Assembly (NCBI GenBank): GCA_017646945.1
Contig: JAGCLN010000304.1
Span: 1 to 6,120 of the forward strand
Reading direction: 5' to 3'
DNA length: 6,120 nt
Origin: Clostridia bacterium
GTDB lineage: Bacteria; Bacillota; Clostridia; Christensenellales; Borkfalkiaceae
In this document: one piece after another, positions 1 to 6,118 of the stretch
How positions within the stretch are numbered: position 1 is the stretch's first letter
How the letters are laid out: every line of letters begins with the position of its first letter
The notes under the pieces: generated by a model
The model's input: the letters and a program-made list of their open reading frames with translations, nothing else
What the model was told of the DNA's origin: nothing
Databases searched by the model: none
Program-made: the position numbers and the translations under genes

Positions 1-1065
1 AGTAATGCTTTGAACGGTTATTAAACCAAGTTCGTATAGTTTGTTTACGGTATCGTTCATAAGCTCGAAAGTGCGCTTGTTTTTTCTAAAACAATAATCG
101 GCGATGAAAAGTAGAGTATTGTTGTCAAAACCCATAGCGAGCCAAGGTGCAACGTAAGTTGATAAAACGTTATCCAAAACTTCAACGTAAAGACCGAGTT
201 TTTTAGAAATTTCGGCAGAGAGTTCAAATCTTTCTTGTTTGAGAGAGAAGTAAGTTTTTGCTTCCGTTATAGTATAGCACTTGTTTGCGTATAATTCTTC
301 AATAGATTTATCGAGTTTTTTAATCGTTTTACTTTTAGTAAGTTTTATAACTTCAATGATAAAGGAGTGTTCAAAGCCGAGTTTTTCCGTCCAAACTTTA
401 TATAACTGCATATCTTCAATTTCGGGCGATTTGGTTGATTTTAACGCCTTAAACACATCTGAAAGTTCGCCTGAAGATACAAAATAGCCGTCAATTTCTT
501 TATTTATAAGTTCAACGGTGGTAATTCCTCTTGAAATAAACTCTTTTGCTACCGTAACGATATATTTATAACCGATGTTTTTACCTTTAAGTCCCGCGCA
601 GTACTCGATAATTGATAAAAGCGCGTCCGGTTTTAACGCGGTGTTTTCCATTAAGGTAAAATATTCGTTAAATTCTGTAACGGAAATCATACGCTCGCTT
701 ATTATAAGTTGAGCGCTCTTTGAAAATTCGGAGTATTTTTCGGGGTTAAATCTTCTGTATTTAGCGGTGGTATCGCTAAGCGGGTAGAAGTGAACGGTAA
801 AAGGGTTTTCGGAAATTATTGAAACGATACCGTATTCATCCCAAAACTTAAAACAGTCGATTACTTCTTTTTGTTCAATTTTTAAAACTTCCGAGAAGGA
901 ATTAAGGTCTAAAGAAAACTCTGAATTTTGGCAAAGGTAAAGACCGTAAAGGTAAACTTTTACGGCTTGGTCAGGCGCATTGGGAAGGTAATTTTGAATA
1001 AAAATATTGTCGATTAACGTTTTTCCCGACTTGGTGTTTTCTTTTGAAAATGAACAAAATGACAT
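1..1065 (-). CDS. DnaD/DnaB_2-domain primosomal (replication initiation) protein, 3' end cut off by the window
   Basis: Reading leftwards from ATG (1065-1063), 355 codons stay open to the window edge. An in-frame TAG lies four codons upstream (1077-1075), so this is the first possible start; AGAAGA (1076-1071) or a more distant GGAG (1081-1078) can serve as ribosome site. Residues about 20-95 look like the DnaD N-terminal winged helix, with the typical YLPNAPDQAVKVYLYGLYLC stretch. Three helical segments follow that resemble DnaB_2 (DnaD C-terminal) repeats: about 131-192 (ending KEFISRGITTVELI), about 221-270, and about 300-355, the last incomplete. Proteins of this family help load the replicative helicase at origins or restart sites in Bacillota, working with a DnaC/DnaI-type loader, often encoded next to them. 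Such a loader gene could lie beyond the left edge, but that is inference. Family assignment is from recalled sequence pattern. Exact equivalence to B. subtilis DnaD or DnaB is unclear, so no symbol is given. Confidence 0.85.
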   Translation of the reverse strand, partial: MSFCSFSKENTKSGKTLIDNIFIQNYLPNAPDQAVKVYLYGLYLCQNSEFSLDLNSFSEVLKIEQKEVIDCFKFWDEYGIVSIISENPFTVHFYPLSDTTAKYRRFNPEKYSEFSKSAQLIISERMISVTEFNEYFTLMENTALKPDALLSIIEYCAGLKGKNIGYKYIVTVAKEFISRGITTVELINKEIDGYFVSSGELSDVFKALKSTKSPEIEDMQLYKVWTEKLGFEHSFIIEVIKLTKSKTIKKLDKSIEELYANKCYTITEAKTYFSLKQERFELSAEISKKLGLYVEVLDNVLSTYVAPWLAMGFDNNTLLFIADYCFRKNKRTFELMNDTVNKLYELGLITVQSIT

Positions 1066-1100
1066 AAGTATCTTCTACTCCAACTTTGCTTGGTTGTTAT

Positions 1101-1129
1101 ATAATATACTAAAATATTAAATTAATCAA
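1101..1129 (-). promoter_or_regulatory. Sigma-A-type promoter of the DnaD-like gene
   Basis: On the minus strand there is TTGATT (1129-1124), a 17-nt spacer and TATTAT (1106-1101). The -35 box matches the consensus at 4 of 6 positions and the -10 box at 5 of 6. Transcription would start near 1094, about 29 nt before the ATG at 1065. The area is AT-rich, so chance boxes are possible, but spacing and position fit well. Confidence 0.6.
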
Positions 1130-1233
1130 GTAAAATTTCCAAAAAAAATCAAATCACTATATTTTGTGTTGGGCGGTAAATTTAGAACTATAAAATTATT
1201 AGTAAAGCCGTTAAAGTGCAAATAGAATAAATT

Positions 1234-1266
1234 GTAAAATATGCGATAATATCGTAAAATTTGCGA
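1234..1266. repeat. Short tandem direct repeat with an internal palindrome, operator-like
   Basis: GTAAAATATGCGA (1234-1246) recurs as GTAAAATTTGCGA (1254-1266), with 12 of 13 bases equal and a period of exactly 20 bp, about two helical turns. Between and overlapping the copies lies the palindrome CGATAATATCG (1244-1254; perfect 5-bp arms around a central A). This arrangement resembles a binding site for a regulator, located between two divergent promoters. No known regulator's consensus is recognised. Confidence 0.45.
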
Positions 1267-1333
1267 CATTTTCTAAATTTTAACACTCTTGTCATATCCG
1301 TATGCGATTGTGTGCGTGATTTTATATTATATA

Positions 1334-1351
1334 AATATTTTATAAAATATT
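1334..1351. repeat. Perfect 18-bp AT-only palindrome upstream of the plus-strand promoter
   Basis: The sequence AATATTTTATAAAATATT reads the same on both strands. It lies in a longer run of A and T (about 1320-1358), ending 33 bp before the -10 box at 1385. It could be a regulator site, or simply an UP-element-like AT tract whose symmetry is partly a product of its two-letter composition. It is too far from any stop codon and too AT-only to be a terminator. Confidence 0.4.
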
Positions 1352-1360
1352 ATAAAAAGG

Positions 1361-1390
1361 CTAGCATTTTTCAGTTTTTTGGTGTATAAT
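1361..1390 (+). promoter_or_regulatory. Probable promoter of the five-gene operon
   Basis: A perfect -10 hexamer TATAAT sits at 1385-1390, placing the transcription start near 1397 and giving a leader of about 26 nt before the ATG at 1423. The -35 region is poor: the best hexamer is CTAGCA at 1361-1366 (3 of 6 matches, 18-nt spacer). There is no TGn extension. The weak -35 next to a strong -10 suggests help from the upstream AT tract or from an activator; that part is inference. Confidence 0.55.
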
Positions 1391-1411
1391 AAAAAACGTT
1401 GATAAAAATTT

Positions 1412-1418
1412 AGGATGA
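1412..1418 (+). promoter_or_regulatory. Ribosome binding site of the hydrolase-like gene
   Basis: AGGATGA lies upstream of ATG 1423. The AGGA core (1412-1415) is 7 nt from the start codon, which supports this start for the first gene of the operon. Confidence 0.7.
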
Positions 1419-1422
1419 TATT

Positions 1423-3078
1423 ATGGCAAACGAGATTTTAACGCCTATAACTCTTTGGGAAGGATTTAACGATTCACTACCGTTTAAAGAAACCGTTTTA
1501 AAAACTGAAACGATAGGTAGCGCAGTTTTTAATTACCTTTATTTTTCTGGTAGAAGCGTTGGCAATAAAAGAGTTAGGATATACGGCGTTTACGCAAAAC
1601 AAAAAAATTCTAAATCGGATACAATTATTATATTGCCGAGCGTTTCAGAAGGGGTTGACGTTAATTTGGTTAGCCACTTTTCTTCGCTTGGCTTTAACGT
1701 TTTAACGGTAGATTTACGCGGTAAGGTTGACGGTGAGAGTGATTTTACGGTATATCCCGAAGAAATTGCTTATGCAAATTATGAAAATCGCGATAGGTAT
1801 ATGGACTACGTTGATACTAATGCAAGGGAAACTTCTTGGTACGAGTGGTGCGCGGTTGCAAGATACGCTGTTTCTTACGCTAAAAGCAACAATCCTAACG
1901 GAAAAATCGGCGTTTTAGGTTTAAAACACGGCGCAAACGTTGCTTGGCAACTCACGGCGACTGATGAAAGGGTTTCTGCATCTGCCTTTGCTTTCGGCGC
2001 AGGTTGGCTTGCTTACAAAGGTGTTAGCAAGTTCACTCAAGAAGAAATTGAACTTGACGACGAGCGTTGTAGATTTATTGCGGGGGTTGATGCGCACTCT
2101 TACGCTCAACTCGTAAAAGTTCCCGTTTTATATCTTGGCACGACTAACAGCACGGAATTCGACCCCGAAAGAGCAGTTGACACTTTGCAAAGGGTAGATA
2201 ATCAAAACAAGAGTTGGATTAACTTTGTTAATTCTTCAAAAGATACGCTTGATAAATACTGCTTAAACGACGTTAAATTTTTCTTTCAAAAATATTTATC
2301 ATCAAAACGCATAAAATTCCCGTCACTTCCTAAACTTTCGCTTGAAATTGACGGCGAAGATATCGTTTATACGGTAGAGTACTCAACCGTTGAAGATATT
2401 AAGAGCATTTACGTTTATGCAAGCAGTAACGAGATTGACGCGAGCGTTAGAACATGGTTTATGCCACCGCTTGAATCTGCTACCGAAGGTAAATACGTGT
2501 TTAGAAGAAGGCTTCACGGCTACGTTGAGTTTGAAATTGCTTACGCCGTTGTTAAATACGCTAACGGCTTAGCGCTTAGTTCAAAGTTTGTGTTTGAAAA
2601 CGCTGAAGTTAGTTCAAATTCAAAACTTCCTAACGTAATTTTTAGTTCTTCTAAACTTGTGACGACCTTTTTAGTAGACGGTTGCAACGGTAGAAAACTC
2701 GGCAACGTATTTACAACCGATAAACTTCGCGAATACGTCAGCGGTCCGCTTGGTATTTTAGGCGTTTCTACTAAAAATACCATTATTTCTTACGCAATCA
2801 AAGAGTTTAGCGCAAATTTAAACGATAAATCGTTTATCAAATTTGACGTTTATACTGCAATTAACGATACGATAACCATAAAACTCTTATCAAAAAGCGG
2901 ATTTGAGTATTTAAGTAGTGTAAAACTTAACGCGCAAGACAAGTGGCAAAACTTAACGATAGAATTTTCCGAATTTAAAACGGAAATAGGTATGCCGATA
3001 AAGAATTTTAGCGATATTTATTTAATAGCGGTATCATCGCAAGGTGGTGTAGCCGTGAATAACTTCTTGATACTTTGA
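1423..3078 (+). CDS. Alpha/beta-hydrolase-fold protein with a beta-rich C-terminus; catalytic serine and histidine apparently lost
   Basis: This 551-residue protein has no signal peptide or membrane segment, so it is probably cytoplasmic. Residues about 50-292 follow the alpha/beta hydrolase order of acetyl-xylan-esterase/dienelactone-hydrolase relatives: strand TIIILPSV (67-74), strand FNVLTVDLRG (91-100), then the nucleophile-elbow strand KIGVLGLKHGAN (161-172), and VPVLYLGTTN (233-242) before the usual acid position (D247 or nearby). The elbow, expected as GxSxG, is G166-L-K168-H-G170: the serine is lysine. The late loop expected to carry the catalytic histidine reads NSSKDTLD (270-277), without histidine. 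Residues about 300-395 look like an Ig-like beta domain. Residues about 400-551 look like a jelly-roll, carbohydrate-binding-type sandwich (note DKWQNLTIEFSEF, 506-518). As a known hydrolase it should be inactive; a binding or scaffold role is inference. It is first in the operon, 4 nt before the DUF951 gene. The fold is likely; no specific family name or substrate can be given. Confidence 0.75.
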   Translation: MANEILTPITLWEGFNDSLPFKETVLKTETIGSAVFNYLYFSGRSVGNKRVRIYGVYAKQKNSKSDTIIILPSVSEGVDVNLVSHFSSLGFNVLTVDLRGKVDGESDFTVYPEEIAYANYENRDRYMDYVDTNARETSWYEWCAVARYAVSYAKSNNPNGKIGVLGLKHGANVAWQLTATDERVSASAFAFGAGWLAYKGVSKFTQEEIELDDERCRFIAGVDAHSYAQLVKVPVLYLGTTNSTEFDPERAVDTLQRVDNQNKSWINFVNSSKDTLDKYCLNDVKFFFQKYLSSKRIKFPSLPKLSLEIDGEDIVYTVEYSTVEDIKSIYVYASSNEIDASVRTWFMPPLESATEGKYVFRRRLHGYVEFEIAYAVVKYANGLALSSKFVFENAEVSSNSKLPNVIFSSSKLVTTFLVDGCNGRKLGNVFTTDKLREYVSGPLGILGVSTKNTIISYAIKEFSANLNDKSFIKFDVYTAINDTITIKLLSKSGFEYLSSVKLNAQDKWQNLTIEFSEFKTEIGMPIKNFSDIYLIAVSSQGGVAVNNFLIL

Positions 3079-3082
3079 GATT

Positions 3083-3262
3083 ATGAATATTTTGGTAGGT
3101 AGTATAATTCAAACTAAAAAGCCACACCCTTGTGGGTCTTCCGAATGGGAAGTCGTTAGGGTTGGCTCAGATATAAAGATTAGATGTTTAGGTTGCGGTA
3201 GAATCGTAATGCTATCGGTAACCGATTTTGAAAAAAGGCTTAAAAAAGTAGTATCAAATTAA
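3083..3262 (+). CDS. DUF951 family small zinc-ribbon-like protein, 59 aa
   Basis: This short gene lies in the 4-nt-spaced gap after the hydrolase-like gene. The protein contains KKPHPCGSSEWEVVRVGSD (12-30) followed by IKIRCLGCGR (31-40) and a charged C-terminus (DFEKRLKKV). That pattern is the hallmark of DUF951, a family of about 60-70 residues widespread in Bacillota and of unknown function. C17, C35 and C38, perhaps with H15, could bind one metal ion. ATG 3083 is the first start after an in-frame TGA at 3068-3070. The ribosome site is weak (TTGAG, overlapping the previous stop), so translation is probably coupled to the upstream gene. Its stop codon overlaps the Shine-Dalgarno site of the signal peptidase gene. 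Nucleic-acid binding is a reasonable guess from the fold size and charge but is not shown. Confidence 0.88.
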   Translation: MNILVGSIIQTKKPHPCGSSEWEVVRVGSDIKIRCLGCGRIVMLSVTDFEKRLKKVVSN

Positions 3263-3267
3263 GGTGG
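3261..3267 (+). promoter_or_regulatory. Ribosome binding site that decides the signal peptidase start
   Basis: AAGGTGG overlaps the TAA of the DUF951 gene. It is only 1 nt from the first ATG (3269) but 7 nt from the second, in-frame ATG (3275). Normal spacing favours 3275. Confidence 0.7.
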
Positions 3268-3274
3268 TATGACT

Positions 3275-3826
3275 ATGCTTGGTTCGGAAAACGCCCAAAA
3301 ACCGAATAATTTTATGTTTTACGTCTTGCTTTGCATTGTTTTATTGGCGTTTGTTCATCACGTTACGTCCACGTATTCTTTGGTTTCAGTAGACGGTGGG
3401 TCAATGAACAATACTCTCGTTGATGGCGACGTGCTTTTCGTTAAGGAAAACGCTCAAGTTGAGCGTGGCGATATTATCGTTATTAACCACCCCGAAAACG
3501 GCATGGTAATAAAGCGCGTAATCGCAATGGCTGGCGACGTGATTAAGTGTGAAGACTTTTTGGTTTACTTGAAAAAATCGGGTGAAGACGAATTTGTTGC
3601 TCTTGACGAGCCCTACGTTTCTTCATCAACGCCTGATTTTTACGAGCAGACGATAGGCGAAAATGAAATTTTCGTTATGGGTGATAATAGAGCACCGAGT
3701 ATTGATAGTAAAATTTACGGGCCGATAAAGGCTGATTACGTTGTAGGCGTTGTAACCGAATGGTCTATTAAAAATAGAAATTTTGTTAAAACCGTTTTCG
3801 GTTGGACGTTTAAATTTGATAGGTAG
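3275..3826 (+). CDS. lepB: Signal peptidase I (type I leader peptidase, family S26)
   Basis: A membrane-bound serine/lysine protease of 183 residues that cuts signal peptides from exported proteins on the outer face of the cytoplasmic membrane. Numbering from ATG 3275: a single membrane helix at about 13-31 anchors the protein, as in Gram-positive SipS-type enzymes. Box B is VDGGSMNNTLVDGD with nucleophile S43; box D is IKRVIAMAGD with general base K80; box E is GDNRAPSIDSKIYGPI (136-151), with the conserved GDN, S142 and D144-S145. All catalytic residues are present and the length is normal. Oddity: the usual SMxPTL motif lacks its proline (SMNNTL). The ATG two codons earlier (3269) is in frame but lies too close to the Shine-Dalgarno site. 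The gene sits 12 nt after the DUF951 gene and 8 nt before the membrane-protein gene. The family call is firm. Species often carry several paralogues, so this may not be the main enzyme. Confidence 0.95.
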   Translation: MLGSENAQKPNNFMFYVLLCIVLLAFVHHVTSTYSLVSVDGGSMNNTLVDGDVLFVKENAQVERGDIIVINHPENGMVIKRVIAMAGDVIKCEDFLVYLKKSGEDEFVALDEPYVSSSTPDFYEQTIGENEIFVMGDNRAPSIDSKIYGPIKADYVVGVVTEWSIKNRNFVKTVFGWTFKFDR

Positions 3827-3834
3827 AGATTGAA

Positions 3835-4362
3835 ATGAGAGAATTGTATACGACAAAATATATTCAAGGCTATAAAGATTTCAAAAAGAAACTTGAAATT
3901 AGATACGTTATCGTAGCGATCATTTCGGCGTTATTGATAGCAGGCGTTATATTTATTTACTCGCTTGAGCCGTACGGTACTAAACTTAGAATACCGTTTA
4001 TGATTTTAATGTTTGCATTAACTACGGCGTTTATCCTATATTCTTTTTTATTCTTTCAATGCACCTATGGTAAAGTTAGAATTTATTACACGTTCTTGCT
4101 ATTTTCCGTTTGTGGACCGAGAAGAATTGATAAAGTAACCGTTTTAAACGTTTTTGGCGAAACGGTTGATAAAAGTGGTATAGATTGCAGTAGAATAGTG
4201 GTGTTAGAGTGGTCTGACGCTCAAAACGATTACGTTGAACACACTATTTACATTGATAACGAAGTTAAAGTTGACGATATTTTTGAAGGTGACATTATAA
4301 CGGTTGCAACAAATTCGAGTTGCTTGCTTGCATATAGTAAGGAGAATTATGAAACGAAGTGA
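3835..4362 (+). CDS. Unrecognised membrane protein with two helices and a beta-rich cytoplasmic tail
   Basis: I do not recognise a family. The 175-residue product starts with a basic segment (KDFKKKLEIR, 14-23), followed by two hydrophobic helices at about 24-43 and 52-75. With lysines and arginines flanking both, the positive-inside rule puts both termini in the cytoplasm. Residues about 80-175 alternate hydrophobic and polar residues (VTVLNVFGETVDKSG, RIVVLEWSD, VEHTIYIDNEV, DIITVATNSSCLLAYS), suggesting a small beta-sheet domain. Four cysteines are present (C76, C93, C118, C163) but without a metal-site pattern. AGG at 3821-3823 in AGGTAGAGA provides a ribosome site overlapping the previous stop. 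The 3' end overlaps pepF by 14 nt, implying coupled translation. A role connected with signal peptidase or peptide turnover would be inference from position alone. Confidence 0.75.
   Translation: MRELYTTKYIQGYKDFKKKLEIRYVIVAIISALLIAGVIFIYSLEPYGTKLRIPFMILMFALTTAFILYSFLFFQCTYGKVRIYYTFLLFSVCGPRRIDKVTVLNVFGETVDKSGIDCSRIVVLEWSDAQNDYVEHTIYIDNEVKVDDIFEGDIITVATNSSCLLAYSKENYETK
4339..4344 (+). promoter_or_regulatory. Ribosome binding site that decides the pepF start
   Basis: A consensus AAGGAG lies 4 nt before ATG 4349, inside the coding sequence of the upstream membrane protein. The longer reading from ATG 4304 has no such site and would add 15 residues not typical of the family, so 4349 is preferred. 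Confidence 0.8.
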
Positions 4363-6118
4363 AATTGAACTTAAATACAAATGGAATACCGATGAAATCT
4401 TGACTGGCAAGCAAGAGTTTATCGCTAAGCTTGACGAGATTAAGAAAGTTTTGAGTTTTTCAGATTTTAAAGGTAGGCTCAACAACGTTAAAACTATAAA
4501 GGAGTGCTTTGAGAAAGTTTACTATATACTTGGTCAACTTGAAGTTTTATCCGTTTACGCTATGATGAAGAAAGACGAAGACGGAACTAACCCCTTAGGC
4601 AACGAACTTTCTTGCATGGTAGAAGAAGTTTACGTTAAATTTTCAAGTGAAGTTTCCTTTATTGACCCTGAACTTTCACGCTTAGGTAAAGAAAAACTCA
4701 CCGAGATTGCAAATAATCCCGAAATGAGTTTGTACGATTTAGATATCAAAAAGGTAATCGAAATGTTACCGCACCTTTTATCCGAAGAAACCGAAATGGT
4801 TTTATCGCTCGGCGGAAAGGTTTACGGCGGTTATGACGACGCATTTTCAATGCTTGATAACGTTGACCTTGATTTTCCGTCAATCAAAGTTGATAACGAA
4901 AAGGTTAAGGTTACCCACGCAACTTATTCGTTGTTACTTCAAAACCCTAATCAAAACGTTCGTAAATCGGCGTTTAAGTCTTATTACAAGGCGTACGCAA
5001 AGGTTTTAAACACGATTACCGCGCTTTATAAAGGCAACGTTGATAAAGACGTGTTCTTAGCGAGAGTTAGAAAGTTTCCGTCATCGCTTGCAAAGGCGTT
5101 GTTTGCTGAAGAAGTTGACGTAAAGGTTTATAAAAACCTTATATCTTCCGTTCACAAGGCGTTGCCAACTCTCCATAGATATATTGCAGATAGAAAAACT
5201 ATCTTAGGTCAAACGATACACATGTACGACTTGTACGTTCCTATTACTGAAAACGCCGATTTAAAACTCGATTACGAAGAAGCGTTTGATTTAGTTTTAG
5301 AAGGTTTAAAACCGCTTGGCGAAGATTATCTTAACCTTTTAAGACGCGCTAAAAACGAGCGTTGGATTGACGTTTATGAAAACGACGGTAAGAGAAGTGG
5401 TGCTTATAGCGTTAGCGTTTACAACACGCCACACCCTTACGTTTTACTCAATCATAACAAGACTACGCATAGCGTATTTACGATAGCGCACGAACTTGGG
5501 CATTCAATTCATTCTTATTTTTCTAACAAAACTCAACCGGAAACCAAGGCTGATTACAAGATATTCGTAGCGGAAGTAGCGTCCACCGTAAACGAGATAT
5601 TGCTTATTAAGTACTTGATTGCAAACGCAAAAGACGATAAGACCAAAAAGTACTTCTTATCTTACTATCTTGATACGATTAGAACAACGCTATTCCGTCA
5701 AACGATGTTCTCTGAGTTTGAAGAAAAGGCTCACGCTATTGCGGAAAAGGGCGAGCCTTTCACAAAGGAAGTTTTAAACTCGATTTATTTAAAACTCAAC
5801 AAAAAGTATTACGGCAAGAGCGTTGTTTCCGATAAGGAAATTTCATTCGAGTGGGCGAGAATACCGCATTTTTACAGGGCGTTCTACGTTTACAAGTATG
5901 CAACCGGCATAATTAGCGCAATCGCTATTGCCGAGAGAATTCTTAGCGGTGGCGAAAAAGAAGTTAAGGAATATTTTGATTTCTTATCTTCGGGTTGCTC
6001 GAATATCCCCACGGAATTATTAAAACTTACCGGCGTTGATTTGCTCGGCGGAGACGCTATGGATTTAGCGTTCAAGTCGTTTGAAGACGCGCTTACTGAA
6101 TTTGAAAAATTTATGTAA
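4349..6118 (+). CDS. pepF: Oligoendopeptidase F (M3B zinc metallopeptidase)
   Basis: A cytoplasmic zinc endopeptidase of 589 residues, close to the usual length of about 600, that degrades short oligopeptides. Numbering from ATG 4349: the N-terminal half (about 1-190) is helical and forms the family's lid domain. The catalytic M3 domain follows. The zinc site is H381-E382-L-G-H385 within IAHELGHSIHSYFS, and the third ligand is E409 in FVAEVASTVNE, 24 residues on as expected. A C-terminal IPHFYRAFYVYKYATG segment (505-520) carries the His/Tyr residues (H507, Y509, Y513 and others) that in thimet-oligopeptidase relatives contact the substrate. All expected catalytic residues are present and the TAA stop lies inside the window, so the gene is complete. 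It overlaps the preceding membrane-protein gene by 14 nt. PepF enzymes have been linked to peptide recycling and, in Bacillus, to breakdown of signalling peptides. Placement with signal peptidase suggests, but does not prove, disposal of cleaved signal peptides. Confidence 0.96.
   Translation: MKRSEIELKYKWNTDEILTGKQEFIAKLDEIKKVLSFSDFKGRLNNVKTIKECFEKVYYILGQLEVLSVYAMMKKDEDGTNPLGNELSCMVEEVYVKFSSEVSFIDPELSRLGKEKLTEIANNPEMSLYDLDIKKVIEMLPHLLSEETEMVLSLGGKVYGGYDDAFSMLDNVDLDFPSIKVDNEKVKVTHATYSLLLQNPNQNVRKSAFKSYYKAYAKVLNTITALYKGNVDKDVFLARVRKFPSSLAKALFAEEVDVKVYKNLISSVHKALPTLHRYIADRKTILGQTIHMYDLYVPITENADLKLDYEEAFDLVLEGLKPLGEDYLNLLRRAKNERWIDVYENDGKRSGAYSVSVYNTPHPYVLLNHNKTTHSVFTIAHELGHSIHSYFSNKTQPETKADYKIFVAEVASTVNEILLIKYLIANAKDDKTKKYFLSYYLDTIRTTLFRQTMFSEFEEKAHAIAEKGEPFTKEVLNSIYLKLNKKYYGKSVVSDKEISFEWARIPHFYRAFYVYKYATGIISAIAIAERILSGGEKEVKEYFDFLSSGCSNIPTELLKLTGVDLLGGDAMDLAFKSFEDALTEFEKFM

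Larger units (their letters stand above)
1066..1422. other. Divergent intergenic region, 357 nt
   Basis: This is the only gene-free stretch over 300 nt. It separates the minus-strand DnaD-like gene from the plus-strand operon and therefore should hold both promoters. Contents visible by eye are a minus-strand promoter (1101-1129), a plus-strand -10 box (1385-1390), four TGCG motifs between 1242 and 1316, an 11-bp palindrome (1244-1254) and an 18-bp AT-only palindrome (1334-1351). I see no small ORF with a credible ribosome site, no GC-rich hairpin followed by a T-run, and no recognisable riboswitch or RNA gene. Confidence 0.7.

Noticed and set aside
281..487. 68-codon open frame on the plus strand
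   Set aside because: It lies wholly antisense to the DnaD-like gene, has no ribosome site and no family resemblance.
1234..1266. Direct repeats as a CRISPR-like or phage attachment site
   Set aside because: There are only two 13-bp copies with a 7-bp gap, no spacers, and no integrase or cas gene nearby.
1727..2783. Several 60-80 codon open frames on both strands inside the hydrolase-like gene
   Set aside because: They are out-of-frame shadows of a 551-codon gene with recognisable fold, and lack plausible starts.
3122..3152. Two adjacent hairpins (CCACA/TGTGG and CTTCC/GGAAG), possible terminator or RNA element
   Set aside because: They lie inside the DUF951 coding sequence over conserved codons (PHPCG), have 5-bp stems and no following T-run.
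3626..3856. 76-codon minus-strand open frame
   Set aside because: It is antisense to signal peptidase box E and the start of the next gene; no ribosome site or promoter was seen.
4304..4348. Upstream ATG extending PepF by 15 residues
   Set aside because: It has no Shine-Dalgarno site, whereas ATG 4349 has AAGGAG 4 nt upstream and gives a typical PepF N-terminus.
4204..4485. 93-codon minus-strand open frame across the membrane-protein/pepF junction
   Set aside because: It is antisense to two supported genes, with low-complexity composition and no family pattern.
5890..6075. 61-codon minus-strand open frame in the 3' part of pepF
   Set aside because: It is antisense to conserved pepF sequence, with no independent support.
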